A stretch of 64,000 nt of DNA from an uncultured Faecalicoccus sp. (GTDB lineage Bacteria > Bacillota_I > Bacilli_A > Erysipelotrichales > Erysipelotrichaceae): positions 29,336 through 93,335 of the forward strand of contig CABVDD010000002.1 in assembly GCA_902497095.1 (NCBI GenBank), written 5' to 3'. The notes under the pieces were generated by a model, which was not told where the DNA came from, searched no databases, and saw only the letters and a program-made list of their open reading frames with translations. The translations under genes and the position numbers were made by a program. Of the stretch, positions 25,199-35,477 are shown in pieces. Within the stretch, counting starts at the first letter, position 1. Every line of letters starts with the position of its first letter.

Positions 25199-26777
25199 AA
25201 TATCGACTCGTGCCCGTTTTGTGCAAATTTTAAAAATTTTGCGCAAATATCAAATTCGAAAAGGGATGGATCCTGTAAAATTTCGAAGAATTTTGGAAGA
25301 TTTAGGACCGACTTTTGTCAAAATTGGGCAGATCATGTCTACTCGACAAGATATGTTTTCTGAACGATACTGTCAAGAGCTTATGAAACTGCGTTCTCAA
25401 GTAACGCCGATGTCTTTTGAAACAGTAAAAGAGCAGATCGAAAAGTCATATCACAAGCCTTTATCAGAGGTGTTTTCTTCCTTTGATCCGATTCCTTTAG
25501 GATCGGCTTCGATTGCACAGGTTCATGAAGCAACATTGCGTGATGGCAGTCGTGTTGTAGCCAAAGTGCAGCGTCCTTATATCTATGAATGGATGGAACG
25601 TGATGTTGGCTTATTGCGAAAAGCTGTACGCGTTTTAAATTTGAGTGATATCGTTAGCAGTGTCGTAGATCTGAATATGGTAATCGATGAATTTTGGACA
25701 GCGGCTCAACAGGAGATGGATTTTACCAATGAAGCGGCTTTTGCCAAACGATTTCGCAAGACGTATTTAGATTGTAACTTTATTGATGCTCCGCAAATCA
25801 TAGATGCCTTTACCACCAAAGAAGTACTGGTCATGGAATACATTGATGGCTATGAAATCAATGATGTGGAAACTTTGAAAAAAGAGGGCTATGATATCAA
25901 AGAAATTGCGGATAAATTGGCATATAATTATATTTCGCAGATCATAGAACATGGATTTTTTCATGCGGATCCTCATTCTGGAAATATTCGTATCCGTGAC
26001 AATAAGATCGTTTGGATCGATTTTGGTATGATGGGAATCTTAGAAGATCGAGATCGCCAGATCATGAAAAAGGCAATTCGTGCCTTGGCATTAGGAAATG
26101 TTGGTGATGTGGTTGATTCCATTCTGGCAATAGGTATCGTCCAGAAGGAATTAGATTATATTGCCTTTACCAATGCGATCGAATCTTTTATGGCACAATA
26201 TATGAATGCCGCCTTGGCGGATATGGATCTGGCAAAAATGGTACAAGATATCTTTACCATCTGTCATCAGTTTCATATAGGTCTACCAAAAGGTATATCC
26301 ATGTTAGCTAGAAGTATGATGACGATGAATGGTACTTTGTTGGATTTAGATCCAAACACAAGTATGGCTAAGATCGTAAGTCAGCATAAGGCAACCTTGA
26401 CACAAATCGATCCATCAAAAGCGGTTCAAAGTACGATCAAACGAGGTATGGAAGGGCTTAGTCGCAGTTTGGATCTTCCGGTGCAGACAAGCGATGTACT
26501 CAAGTTGATTCAACATGGGCAAATTAAGCTGAATTTAAACTTAATGGGAAGTGATGCACCACTTGCCAAAATTGATCGAATGGTCAATCGAATGATCGTT
26601 TGTATTTTGATTGCGGCTTTACTGGTAGGCTCCTGTCTGATCTGTACTACAGATATGGAACCACATATCATGGGTATTCCCGCTATCGGATTTTTTATGC
26701 TTTTAATGGCTTTGATGATGAGCGTTTGGCTGTTTATCAAAATGTTTTTCTTACATCGTAAGAATAAAGCGTTTTAA
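25182..26777 (+). CDS. ABC1/UbiB-family atypical kinase
   Basis: 531 residues. It has the UbiB features: KxGQ motif FVKIGQIMSTR, Ala-rich loop PLGSASIAQVHEA, catalytic HADPHSGNI and metal-binding WIDFGMMG. Two C-terminal transmembrane helices (about 470-520) anchor it. UbiB-like ATPases support isoprenoid-lipid metabolism; this organism's substrate is unknown, since no quinone genes are in the window. It is followed 12 bases later by lspA, probably the same transcript. Confidence 0.9.
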   Translation: MTNTSKISTRARFVQILKILRKYQIRKGMDPVKFRRILEDLGPTFVKIGQIMSTRQDMFSERYCQELMKLRSQVTPMSFETVKEQIEKSYHKPLSEVFSSFDPIPLGSASIAQVHEATLRDGSRVVAKVQRPYIYEWMERDVGLLRKAVRVLNLSDIVSSVVDLNMVIDEFWTAAQQEMDFTNEAAFAKRFRKTYLDCNFIDAPQIIDAFTTKEVLVMEYIDGYEINDVETLKKEGYDIKEIADKLAYNYISQIIEHGFFHADPHSGNIRIRDNKIVWIDFGMMGILEDRDRQIMKKAIRALALGNVGDVVDSILAIGIVQKELDYIAFTNAIESFMAQYMNAALADMDLAKMVQDIFTICHQFHIGLPKGISMLARSMMTMNGTLLDLDPNTSMAKIVSQHKATLTQIDPSKAVQSTIKRGMEGLSRSLDLPVQTSDVLKLIQHGQIKLNLNLMGSDAPLAKIDRMVNRMIVCILIAALLVGSCLICTTDMEPHIMGIPAIGFFMLLMALMMSVWLFIKMFFLHRKNKAF

Positions 26778-26789
26778 AGGAAGGAAATC

Positions 26790-27281
26790 ATGAAAAATAA
26801 AATTATTTCAATCTTTGTTTCTTTGATTATTGTTTTCTTAACATTGGGATTGGACCAATGGACAAAATGGGCCATTACCAAGACACTGGCACTTCATGAA
26901 AGAATGGAAATCATTTCTCACTTTTTCTCATTGACATATGTACAAAACACCGGTGCCGGTTTTAGTCTGTTTGAGGATTTTGGTGTTCTGTTTTTTGCGG
27001 TATTGACCATTGCCGCTTTAGTTGTCATTATTTATATGTTTGTTCGCAGCGATGATGTTCGTACACAATTATGCCTGACACTTGTATTTTCCGGTGCTTT
27101 AGGCAACTTTATCGATCGTCTTCGTTTTGGATATGTTCGCGATTTTTTAAGTTTTCGTATCTTTGGATGGGATTTTCCCGTTTTCAACATTGCAGATATT
27201 TGTATTACTGTCGGCTTTGGCTGTTTGATCGCATGCATGATTTATGATGAAGTACAGGAGAGAAAACGATGGAGAATATAG
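26790..27281 (+). CDS. lspA: Lipoprotein signal peptidase (signal peptidase II)
   Basis: 163 residues, four membrane helices and the two catalytic Asp motifs: GALGNFIDRL and FNIADICI. VQNTGAGFSLF is the family N-A-G motif with T. It cleaves lipoprotein signal peptides at the lipobox, such as that of the PrsA-like protein here. It overlaps rluD by 13 bases in the conserved lspA-rluD pair. Confidence 0.95.
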   Translation: MKNKIISIFVSLIIVFLTLGLDQWTKWAITKTLALHERMEIISHFFSLTYVQNTGAGFSLFEDFGVLFFAVLTIAALVVIIYMFVRSDDVRTQLCLTLVFSGALGNFIDRLRFGYVRDFLSFRIFGWDFPVFNIADICITVGFGCLIACMIYDEVQERKRWRI

Positions 27282-28186
27282 TATATACAATTGATGATAA
27301 AAATATAGGATGCCGGCTGGATAAATTTGTATCGGCAACGATGGAATTATCAAGAAAACGCGTTAAAGAGTTATTGGATCAAAACTATATTCAAGTAAAT
27401 GGAAAGACTGAAAAAGCCAGTTATTCTCTCCAGATGCAAGACCAGGTTTCTATCCATATACCGCCAGTAGAGAAAATTAGTATTGAACCGGAAAAAATGC
27501 AGCTCGATATTGTTTACGAAGATGCCGATCTTTTAGTCATCAACAAACCAAAAGGTTTAGTGGTACATCCGGCACCAGGACATACATCGCATACTTTGGT
27601 CAATGGTTTATTGTATCATTGTAAAGATCTAAGTGGTATCAATGGACAAATGCGTCCTGGTATCGTACATCGTATCGATAAAGATACCAGTGGACTTTTG
27701 ATCGTTTGTAAAAATGATAAAGCGCATCAGGAAATTTCTCGACAGCTTTCGAATAAAACATGTCATCGAGATTATCTAGCTATCGTGCATCATCCTTTTC
27801 CGCATTCACATGGTACGATCAATGCACCCATTGGACGTGATGAAAAGGATCGACAAAAAATGGCAGTAACGGCCAAAAACTCAAAAGAAGCAGTCACGCA
27901 CTTTACTGTATTAGAAAACTTTAAAGATTATGCTTATATTCGCTGTTCATTGGAAACAGGAAGGACACATCAGATTCGTGTACACATGCAGTATATTGGT
28001 CATCCTATAGTTGGTGATCCTAAGTATGGCTATAAAAAAACACCGGATACAAAAGGGCAGTTGCTGCATGCTTGTCATATTGAGTTTATTCATCCTGTCA
28101 CAAAGGAAAAAATGGCATTTGATGCTCCTTTAGATCCAATCTTTAAAGAAGCTTTAGAACGTTTAGAAAGGGAAGAATCACTATGA
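27269..28186 (+). CDS. RluD-family 23S rRNA pseudouridine synthase
   Basis: 305 residues: S4 RNA-binding domain (residues 12-75, LDKFVSATMELSRKRVKELL), then the catalytic motif GIVHRIDKDTSGLL with the nucleophilic Asp (about 140) and the GRTHQIRVHM motif. It isomerises uridines in 23S rRNA; RluD-like target by similarity. Overlaps lspA upstream and the deaminase downstream (4 bases). Confidence 0.92.
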   Translation: MENIVYTIDDKNIGCRLDKFVSATMELSRKRVKELLDQNYIQVNGKTEKASYSLQMQDQVSIHIPPVEKISIEPEKMQLDIVYEDADLLVINKPKGLVVHPAPGHTSHTLVNGLLYHCKDLSGINGQMRPGIVHRIDKDTSGLLIVCKNDKAHQEISRQLSNKTCHRDYLAIVHHPFPHSHGTINAPIGRDEKDRQKMAVTAKNSKEAVTHFTVLENFKDYAYIRCSLETGRTHQIRVHMQYIGHPIVGDPKYGYKKTPDTKGQLLHACHIEFIHPVTKEKMAFDAPLDPIFKEALERLEREESL

Positions 28187-28680
28187 AAAGAAATGATATA
28201 TTGACATGGGATCAATACTTTATGGCTATGGCGCATTTGAGTGCCAAACGCAGTAAAGATCCAAACACGCAGGTAGGAGCCTGTATTGTAAATCCGCAAA
28301 AAAGAGTGGTGGGTTTAGGATATAATGGTTTTCCTAAAGGTTGTGCAGATGATGAGTTTCCTTGGGCACGGGATGGTGAATTTTTAGATACAAAATATCC
28401 TTATGTCGTGCATGCCGAATTGAATGCGATCTTAAACAGTATTCAAGATCTCAACGGATGTACGATCTATGTTTCATTGTTTCCATGCAATGAGTGTGCT
28501 AAAGCCATCATTCAATCGGGTATTCGCTGTGTTGTCTATGAAAGTGATAAATATAATGGAACAGAGGGGAATATTGCCAGTAAAAAAATGTTTCGAGATG
28601 CCGGTGTGGAACTGGTACAATTGACATATCAGACAAGTGTAGAAGTACAAGTGATCCAAGATACAAATAAAACAGAGTAA
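28183..28680 (+). CDS. Deoxycytidylate deaminase (ComEB-like)
   Basis: 165 residues. Zinc motifs HAELNAIL and PCNEC with the second zinc site elements (PNTQVGACIV, GYNGFPKG) identify dCMP/cytidylate deaminase, which makes dUMP for thymidylate synthesis. The substrate-binding elements match dCMP deaminase rather than RibD or tRNA deaminase. It is the last gene before a convergent terminator. Confidence 0.92.
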   Translation: MKRNDILTWDQYFMAMAHLSAKRSKDPNTQVGACIVNPQKRVVGLGYNGFPKGCADDEFPWARDGEFLDTKYPYVVHAELNAILNSIQDLNGCTIYVSLFPCNECAKAIIQSGIRCVVYESDKYNGTEGNIASKKMFRDAGVELVQLTYQTSVEVQVIQDTNKTE

Positions 28681-28687
28681 TCATTAA

Positions 28688-28735
28688 ATAAAAGCACTGT
28701 TATGGGTTTGAATGTAAACCCGACAGTGCTTTTTC
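28688..28735. terminator. Bidirectional terminator between deaminase and rnhC
   Basis: AAAAGCACTGT (about 28690-28700) pairs with ACAGTGCTTTT (about 28723-28733), flanked by A and T runs on both sides. It overlaps the last codons of rnhC. Confidence 0.8.
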
Positions 28736-29566
28736 TGTGTTTTTAAAATGCAGTTTTGCGACTTTGGCAAGTTCGTTTTTCCCAAAACGTTTTATAAATT
28801 GTACAGCACATTGATCAACTATAGAACCAGCGCCTTTTTCAAATGTAAAATCATATGTTTTTTCCATGAAGTCCCATGCTTCTAAAAACGCATTGCGCGC
28901 TAAGATGCTGGCACATGCTACAGAAAGATATTTATTTTCAGCTTTGGTTTCAAAATGAATGGAAGGAATGACTTCAACTTCATTTTTTAAATAGCGATAA
29001 TAACTGTTTTTTTGTACAAATTGATCAATGATGATTTGTTGCGGAAGTGTGTAGCCTTTATGCACTAAATTTACATACGCTTGATTGTGAAGACGGCATT
29101 TGATATCAACCATATTATGTTCTTGATGCACTTGATTATATTTGGCATTTTGAACGATTAATATGGAATGAGGACAAACTTCTTTGATTTTTATCGCAAG
29201 TTTACGAATCTGTGCATCTTTAATTTGTTTCGAATCTTGAATTTTCAAAGAAGATAGTGCCTGTGCTGCCTCTTTGGAAACGATACAAGCGGCCACGACA
29301 ACAGGGCCAAAATAATCACCGGTTCCTACTTCATCGCTGCCAGCTTGTGGATATATATTTTTATCCGTTGTTGTTTCTGCAAGCCAGGAAAGATCTTTTC
29401 CTTGAAATACAACTTTACCACTAGTATAAGCGGTAATGGTCATGGAATCTGTTTGAATCTGATAATATGTATAATTTGGTTTTGTTTCTTTTCTGATATG
29501 AGAAGATAACTTTTGTTTCAGTTCTAATATTTCGGGTTCTGTCATTTTTTTTGTTAGAGTTGCCAT
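28700..29566 (-). CDS. rnhC: Ribonuclease HIII
   Basis: 288 residues: N-terminal TBP-like substrate domain (1-85, TMTITAYTSGKVVFQG) and the RNase H catalytic domain starting GSDEVGTGDYFGPVVVAA (DEGtGD acidic motif), with conserved ASILAR and late Asp. It removes RNA from RNA-DNA hybrids. The domain order separates it from RNase HII. Convergent with the deaminase gene. Confidence 0.94.
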   Translation of the reverse strand: MATLTKKMTEPEILELKQKLSSHIRKETKPNYTYYQIQTDSMTITAYTSGKVVFQGKDLSWLAETTTDKNIYPQAGSDEVGTGDYFGPVVVAACIVSKEAAQALSSLKIQDSKQIKDAQIRKLAIKIKEVCPHSILIVQNAKYNQVHQEHNMVDIKCRLHNQAYVNLVHKGYTLPQQIIIDQFVQKNSYYRYLKNEVEVIPSIHFETKAENKYLSVACASILARNAFLEAWDFMEKTYDFTFEKGAGSIVDQCAVQFIKRFGKNELAKVAKLHFKNTEKALSGLHSNP

Positions 29567-29722
29567 AAAATCACCAAGATGAGTGTATCATAGTTTTTCT
29601 TTGTTTATAAAATGAATCGTGTTTAATACATAAATTTAAAATTTTTTTCATAGTTTTTAGAAATTTTATCGTAATTAATAATAGAGATATTTATTGTCTT
29701 AAAGAAATCGAGGTAAAAAACT

Positions 29723-30656
29723 ATGGAAGAAAGAAAAACGTTGGAAGTTTTATTTGATGATTCTAAACGATCTTATGATGCCCAGTGCAAAAAGATCTTG
29801 TCTTTAAAAAAGGTATTGGCGTATCTTTTCAAGGAATGTTTATCAGAGTATAAGGACTTTTCTTTAGAAGAAGTATATGACTTGTTGGATGAAGATCATA
29901 TGTCTTGTAAAATGGTAAGCCAGAATGTAGAGGATCTAAAAATTCCGGACAGTCTGGTACGCTATGATCTGTTGTTTGAGCTTAAACATCCAAAGAACGA
30001 CCGAAGAAAGCTTTTCATCGATATGGAACCACAGGGCATTGATCCAGGAGGGGATGCTTTGTACCATAGAGCTTTCTATTATGTATGTCGCCTGATCAGT
30101 GGACAAAGAAATGATCCAAAAGGGTTTACAGGGGAGGCCTATGCCGATATGCACAAGGTCATCTCTTTTTGGATCTGTTTAAGGCATGCGAAGTACAAGG
30201 ATAATCAATTGTACCGATATTATGTCGAAGAAAAGATGAAGAAAAAAGATAGAATCGAACAGACACGAAAAGAATCTATGGAGATATTGATCTTGTATCC
30301 CCGGTGATGAGATTGATACGATACGCATGGAAGAGATATTAAAGCGACCCAAAGATGTGATGGAGTTTCTACAGATTTTGTTTTTGTCCAATAGAAAGAG
30401 CGAGCATATCTTAGAAATCCTAGAGAAAAAGTATGGTATACTGTTAGAGAAAGAAGAAGAAACGGAGATGATAAAGATGTGTAGTTTTAGTGATGCATTG
30501 ATTGAAAAAAGTGAGATAAAAGGAAAAGCCGATAGTGTTTTCCAACTGATCAAAAATCATGTGGCTTCCAATGTAGAACAAGCTATGGACATGTTGTCGA
30601 TAGATCCATCATCACGAGTGGATATTATAAAAATCTTAGAAAAGAAAATGGTATGA
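29723..30656 (+). pseudogene. Rpn/PD-(D/E)XK nuclease-family transposase-like gene, frameshifted
   Basis: Two ORFs in different frames (29723-30307 and from about 30303 to 30656) together make one protein of the Rpn-like PD-(D/E)XK family common in gut Firmicutes. The front has DSLVRYDLLFE and LFIDMEPQG (the D...ExQ nuclease core) and YYVCRLISGQ; the back ends EKKYGILLEKEEETEMIKMCSFSDAL, typical of the family. Dropping one C from the CCCC run at 30299-30302 joins ILILYP to GDEIDTIRMEEIL in one frame. It may be a real mutation, a slippage site or a sequencing error. Related proteins promote recombination in E. coli. Confidence 0.7.
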
Positions 30657-30761
30657 CATTTCTTTTGTCAAAAATAACAATAGACCAGAAAAAATATCCA
30701 GATGAATTTAAATAAACAGTAAAGAATCATATTTGTTTTATATGAAGAGATGAGTACATGC

Positions 30762-30788
30762 AGGCTTGTAGAAATACAGGTCTTTTTA
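30762..30788 (+). terminator. Possible intrinsic terminator after the Rpn-like gene
   Basis: AGGCTTGTA (30762-30770), GAAA loop, TACAGGTCT (30775-30783) with two G-T pairs, then TTTTTA. It lies 36 bases before cvpA. Confidence 0.55.
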
Positions 30789-30823
30789 TGTTAGGGATTT
30801 GTCAAATGTGATAGAATGTCTTT

Positions 30824-31348
30824 ATGATTTTGAATACACAATATTTTGAACTCTATAACATTGTTTTGATGATAGTGGCTGTTATGATATTATTCTTTGC
30901 GTATCGCAAAGGTTTTATACGACAATTATTAGATGTCTTGACATATTTTGGAAGTTTTATACTTTCAATTATACTCAGTCCTTTTATGGCTGAAAATTTT
31001 CCTTTATTGCAGCATGCTTCAGAATATGAAATTTTGGCAACATTAGATACAATTGCCATGCGAATTGCCAATATTGGTGTTTGGTTTTTGATGTTATTTA
31101 TTGGGTTACGCATTTTATATCGAATATTGGTGATAATCTTTCATAAACGAAAAAAAACAAAGCTTTCTATTATCAATCATATGTTGGGATTAGGATTAGG
31201 AATCTTTAAAGTCTTCTTATTGGCGATGACTTTATCCTTGATCTTGCGGTTTCCTTTGATTCGATATGGTGATGTCTTTGTCGAACATTCTGTTTTATCA
31301 TTTACAGAACCGATGATGGAACAATTATTAACGTATTGGGAAGGGTGA
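30824..31348 (+). CDS. CvpA-family membrane protein
   Basis: 174 residues with four to five membrane helices and the CvpA pattern (FAYRKGFIRQLLDVLTYFGSF, then IGVWFLMLFIGLRILYR). It lies directly before mutS2, 4 bases apart, a conserved Firmicutes pair. The role in Firmicutes is unclear. There is no evident Shine-Dalgarno sequence before the ATG, but the frame and membership are clear. Confidence 0.8.
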   Translation: MILNTQYFELYNIVLMIVAVMILFFAYRKGFIRQLLDVLTYFGSFILSIILSPFMAENFPLLQHASEYEILATLDTIAMRIANIGVWFLMLFIGLRILYRILVIIFHKRKKTKLSIINHMLGLGLGIFKVFLLAMTLSLILRFPLIRYGDVFVEHSVLSFTEPMMEQLLTYWEG

Positions 31349-31352
31349 GAGA

Positions 31353-33671
31353 ATGCGAGATGATTTACAAGCATATAGAAACGAATTAAATCAGGCAATC
31401 GATTTTGATCGAGTATTGGATCAGTTTGCAGCCCATACATCGTTTTCATTGAGTCGTTTAAAAATTCAAGAGGCTTTGCCCTTACAAGATCGCTATCAGA
31501 TACAAGAACAACTGGACTTAGTCCGTGAGTCGATAGGATTATTTCAAGCAGGAAGCACTCTTTCTTTACACGGATGTCACGATATCAAACCTTCGATAAA
31601 AAAAGCTGTAAAGCACATGGTCTTGACACCGCAGGAGCTTTTAGAAATAGCTTCTTTTTTAGCCGCTTGTCAAAGAGTGCAGAATACGCTTGCAGATCAG
31701 CCTTATGAAAAATTAACGTCATATAGTGAGACGATGGATCCTTGTAAGTCTTTAATGGTAAAAATACAAGATTGTGTCGATATATCTGGTTCCATAAAAG
31801 ATGATGCTTCCAGTTTACTTGTTCAAAAACATCGTCAATTGATGCAGGCACGACAAGCTTTGATTCGAAGCTCACGTGAATTTGTAAAGAAAAACGCATC
31901 CAAACTCATGGAATCTTTAACGACGACAATAGGGGGAAGAACTTGCGTTTTAGTAAAAGCCAGTGAAAAGAATACTTTAGGCGGTATGATCCATGGACAG
32001 TCTCAAAGTGGTTTAGCGTTTTATGTCGAACCATCATCTTTTGTAGGACTCAACAATGAAATACAACTGGCTTTAGTACAAATTGAAGAAGAAAAACATC
32101 GCATCTGTAAAGAGCTCAGCCGCCTTTGTGCATCTTATGAAGTAGCTCTTTTATCCAATTTGGAAACAATGACGCTTTTAGATTGCGCCTTTGCCAAAGC
32201 ACATTGGTCTATTGAAAAAGATGGATGTGTTCCTTTGATTCAAACACAAGATCGTTCTTTGTCCCTGGAATTTGCCAGGCATCCTTTAATTGATGAAAAA
32301 AAGGTGGTGGCAAATTCTTATAAACTGTCTAAAGAACAAAGAGTATTGATGATTACCGGCCCTAATATGGGTGGAAAGACAGTTACCTTAAAAACAATGG
32401 GCCTTTGCGTGGCTTTAAGCCATGCCGGTTTTCCAGTTTGTTGCCACAGAGCGGTTTTACCATATTATCGTTCGATATGGTTTGATATCGGTGATCAACA
32501 ATCCATCGAAAATAATTTATCTACTTTCTCCAGCCATATATCATCTTTATCTATGATTTGTGCAAAGTGTGATCCGTTTTCGTTTATTTTGTTAGATGAA
32601 ATTGGCAATGGTACCGATCCTGCCGAAGGTAGCGCTTTGGCAATCGCCATTTTAGAATATTTGATTCAAAAAAAGGCTACGATCATTACCAGCACACACT
32701 ATAATGCGGTAAAATCCTATGGAAAGACCCAGGAAAATATTTTAGTCGCAAGTATGCAGTTTGATAAAGAAAGCTTATTGCCAACCTATAAATATTTACC
32801 CGGTGTTTCCGGAGCCAGTTATGCCTTTTCGATAGCACGTCAATATCATTTGGATCCATGGATCCTTGAAAAGGCAAAAGAGATCAAAGAAGAAACAGAA
32901 GATTCTCGAAATAAAGAATTAGAGAAGTTAGAAAAGCTGCAGAATGAAGTGGTGTTGGAAAAAGAGCGCTTTGAAGAATTGATTTGCAAAGCACACCAAC
33001 TTCAAAAAGAAGCTGATGAAACCAAAGAAAAATTAGCACGGCGAAAAGAAGTTTTTGAAAAAGAATATCAACAAAAACTGGAAGAACTATTGTCAAAAAA
33101 AGAGAAAGAAGCCGATGCGTTAATTGAAAAGTTAAATCAAACCACAAGCATACGTCCACATGAAAAAACACAGCTGATGCACGATTTAAATGCATTACAG
33201 CCTCAAATACAAGAAAAAGAAGAAAAGGATACATTTGCGATTGGTGATTATGTACAGATCCAAGATTTGAATTCGCATGGTGAAATCATAGAATTGCGTA
33301 AAAAGGAAGCTGTTGTCTTAACAAATGGCATGAAGATGAAAGTAAAAACCAATCGTTTACAAAAGATGAAGCGTCCTAAGATTGAAAAAGCACAACCAAA
33401 AACGCATAGAGATAAGACTTTTGTACGGATTCCTTTAGAATTAAATATTATCGGCTGTCATGTGGAAGAGGGCTTACAAAGTTTAGATCATTATTTAGAT
33501 CAATGTGTAGCTCATCATATCAAACAAGTTCGTATCATTCATGGTATGGGGACTGGTAAGTTAAGATCAGCGGTATGGCAGGATCTAAAAAAACATCCTA
33601 TGGTAAAAGAATATACCAGTGCGGGTCCAAGTGATGGAGGACTTGGGGCAACGATCGTAACATTGAAATAG
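31353..33671 (+). CDS. mutS2: MutS2/RqcU-family ATPase
   Basis: 772 residues: core and clamp helices, Walker A ITGPNMGGKTVTLKT (about 335-350), Walker B FILLDEIGNGTDP, a long charged coiled coil (about 510-625), a KOW-like segment (FAIGDYVQIQDLNSHGEI) and a C-terminal Smr domain. MutS2 splits collided ribosomes for quality control. In the Smr domain the usual LDLRG is LNIIG (about residue 696) while IIHGMGTGKLR is kept, so the nuclease motif looks lost. Placed between cvpA and uvrC. Confidence 0.93.
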   Translation: MRDDLQAYRNELNQAIDFDRVLDQFAAHTSFSLSRLKIQEALPLQDRYQIQEQLDLVRESIGLFQAGSTLSLHGCHDIKPSIKKAVKHMVLTPQELLEIASFLAACQRVQNTLADQPYEKLTSYSETMDPCKSLMVKIQDCVDISGSIKDDASSLLVQKHRQLMQARQALIRSSREFVKKNASKLMESLTTTIGGRTCVLVKASEKNTLGGMIHGQSQSGLAFYVEPSSFVGLNNEIQLALVQIEEEKHRICKELSRLCASYEVALLSNLETMTLLDCAFAKAHWSIEKDGCVPLIQTQDRSLSLEFARHPLIDEKKVVANSYKLSKEQRVLMITGPNMGGKTVTLKTMGLCVALSHAGFPVCCHRAVLPYYRSIWFDIGDQQSIENNLSTFSSHISSLSMICAKCDPFSFILLDEIGNGTDPAEGSALAIAILEYLIQKKATIITSTHYNAVKSYGKTQENILVASMQFDKESLLPTYKYLPGVSGASYAFSIARQYHLDPWILEKAKEIKEETEDSRNKELEKLEKLQNEVVLEKERFEELICKAHQLQKEADETKEKLARRKEVFEKEYQQKLEELLSKKEKEADALIEKLNQTTSIRPHEKTQLMHDLNALQPQIQEKEEKDTFAIGDYVQIQDLNSHGEIIELRKKEAVVLTNGMKMKVKTNRLQKMKRPKIEKAQPKTHRDKTFVRIPLELNIIGCHVEEGLQSLDHYLDQCVAHHIKQVRIIHGMGTGKLRSAVWQDLKKHPMVKEYTSAGPSDGGLGATIVTLK

Positions 33672-33685
33672 ACAGGGGGCATTTG

Positions 33686-35452
33686 ATGGCTGTTTCCGAA
33701 CTTTTAAAGAATAAACTGGCTTTGTTGCCGGACAAGCCGGGTTGTTACATCATGAAAGATAAAAAAGGTCGTATTCTATATGTGGGAAAAGCCAAAATAT
33801 TAAAAAATAGGGTACGTAGTTATTTTCATGGGGTACATGATAATAAGACAACGCGACTTGTATCTAAAATTTATGATTTTGAATTTATCGTAACTGGAAG
33901 TGAAAAAGAAGCTTTATTATTAGAGATCAATTTGATCAAAAAAAATCATCCGCCATTTAATATCATGTTTATGGATGATAAAAGTTATCCTTATATTGTG
34001 ATGACAAAAGAAAAATATTTTAGAGTGTATATGACACGACAAGTTAAAAATAAAAAAGATGAGTATTTTGGTCCGTATCCCAGTGCTCAATCTTGTTTTG
34101 ATATAGTAAGATTGATCAATCGGTTGTTTCCTGTTAGAAAATGTAAGACGTTAGCTAAAACGCCATGTCTTTACTATCATATGCACCAGTGTTTAGGTCC
34201 TTGTTTTCAAAAGATTGATGATAAAGAAAATGAAATGTATCGCAAGCAAATTCGAAAATTTCTTCAGGGAGATGCCAAAGATATCATAGAAAAAGTCAAA
34301 GCGGATATGGAAAAAGCATCGATGAATTTGGAATTTGAAAAAGCACAAGAGTATTATGAGATCCTACAGTCGATCGATCACGTGATGGAAAAACAAACGA
34401 TTGATTTTAAAGATCGAAAAATTCGGGATGTTTTTGGATTTTATGCGGATAAGGGATATATCTCTTTACAAGGCTTTTTTATTCGAAATGGAAAACTTTT
34501 GGAAAGAACGCTTGCAATCCAAGAATTGTTTGAAGATGAAATGGATGCGTTTATCAGTTTTATCGTACAGTATTATCAAGAAAATATGGTTCCTTCAGAA
34601 ATATTGGTGCCACAGGGAGTGCCGACAGAACTTTTAGAAGAGCTTTTACAGACACATGTTCGTATTCCTTTGAGGGGAAGTAAAAAAGCATTGGTGGATA
34701 TGGTTCAAAAAAACGCAAAAGAAGCGCATGATCAAAAATTTGAATTGGCTTTACGGCAGGAACAAGAATTGCAGCAGGCAAATCATCGTTTAAGTGATTT
34801 ATTTCATAAAGAGATTCATACGGTTGAAATCTTTGATAACTCACACATTCAAGGCGCTTTTAATGTTAGTGGACTGGTTGTGTACGAAGATGGAAAACCA
34901 GATAAAAGCCAATATCGTCATTATAAGTTAGATACATATCGAAGCGATGTAGATAGTATGAAAGAAGTATTATATCGCCGTTATTTTCGGTTATTGAGTG
35001 AAGAAAGAGCGTTTCCGGATCTACTTCTTGTTGATGGAGGACGTCAACAAATTGAAGCGGCTAAAGAAATCAAGGAAGCATTGGGGCTTTCTTTGACCAT
35101 TGCCGGTTTAGTTAAAGATGATAAACATACGACAAGGGCATTAATGGATGAATCGTTACAGGAAATGCCATTGGATAAAAAAGAGCCATTGTTCTTTCTT
35201 TTAACACGTATGCAAGATGAAGTGCATCGATATGTCATAACCTATCATCGAAAACTTCGTGGACAAGCTATGACACGTTCGGCATTAGATACGATTGAGG
35301 AAATCGGACCTAAACGTAAAAAAGAGCTGCTTAAGCATTTTAAAAGTATGAAACAAATTCGTCAGGCTTCTGTTTCACAACTACAGGAAGTCTTGCCTGA
35401 AGCTGTGGCTCAGAGTGTTTATGACACATTTCATTCCCTAAAAGATTCATGA
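33686..35452 (+). CDS. uvrC: Excinuclease ABC subunit C
   Basis: 588 residues: GIY-YIG nuclease (GCYIMKDKKGRILYVGKA), a Cys cluster (CKTLAKTPCLYYHMHQCLGPC), UVR motif, RNase H-like C-terminal nuclease (VEIFDNSHIQGAFNVSGLVV, LLVDGGRQQ) and helix-hairpin-helix. It makes both incisions in nucleotide-excision repair. ATG at 33686 is preferred to the TTG at 33683. It follows mutS2 by 14 bases. Confidence 0.96.
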   Translation: MAVSELLKNKLALLPDKPGCYIMKDKKGRILYVGKAKILKNRVRSYFHGVHDNKTTRLVSKIYDFEFIVTGSEKEALLLEINLIKKNHPPFNIMFMDDKSYPYIVMTKEKYFRVYMTRQVKNKKDEYFGPYPSAQSCFDIVRLINRLFPVRKCKTLAKTPCLYYHMHQCLGPCFQKIDDKENEMYRKQIRKFLQGDAKDIIEKVKADMEKASMNLEFEKAQEYYEILQSIDHVMEKQTIDFKDRKIRDVFGFYADKGYISLQGFFIRNGKLLERTLAIQELFEDEMDAFISFIVQYYQENMVPSEILVPQGVPTELLEELLQTHVRIPLRGSKKALVDMVQKNAKEAHDQKFELALRQEQELQQANHRLSDLFHKEIHTVEIFDNSHIQGAFNVSGLVVYEDGKPDKSQYRHYKLDTYRSDVDSMKEVLYRRYFRLLSEERAFPDLLLVDGGRQQIEAAKEIKEALGLSLTIAGLVKDDKHTTRALMDESLQEMPLDKKEPLFFLLTRMQDEVHRYVITYHRKLRGQAMTRSALDTIEEIGPKRKKELLKHFKSMKQIRQASVSQLQEVLPEAVAQSVYDTFHSLKDS

Positions 35453-35477
35453 TATAATACCCAAAAAGGAAAGACGA

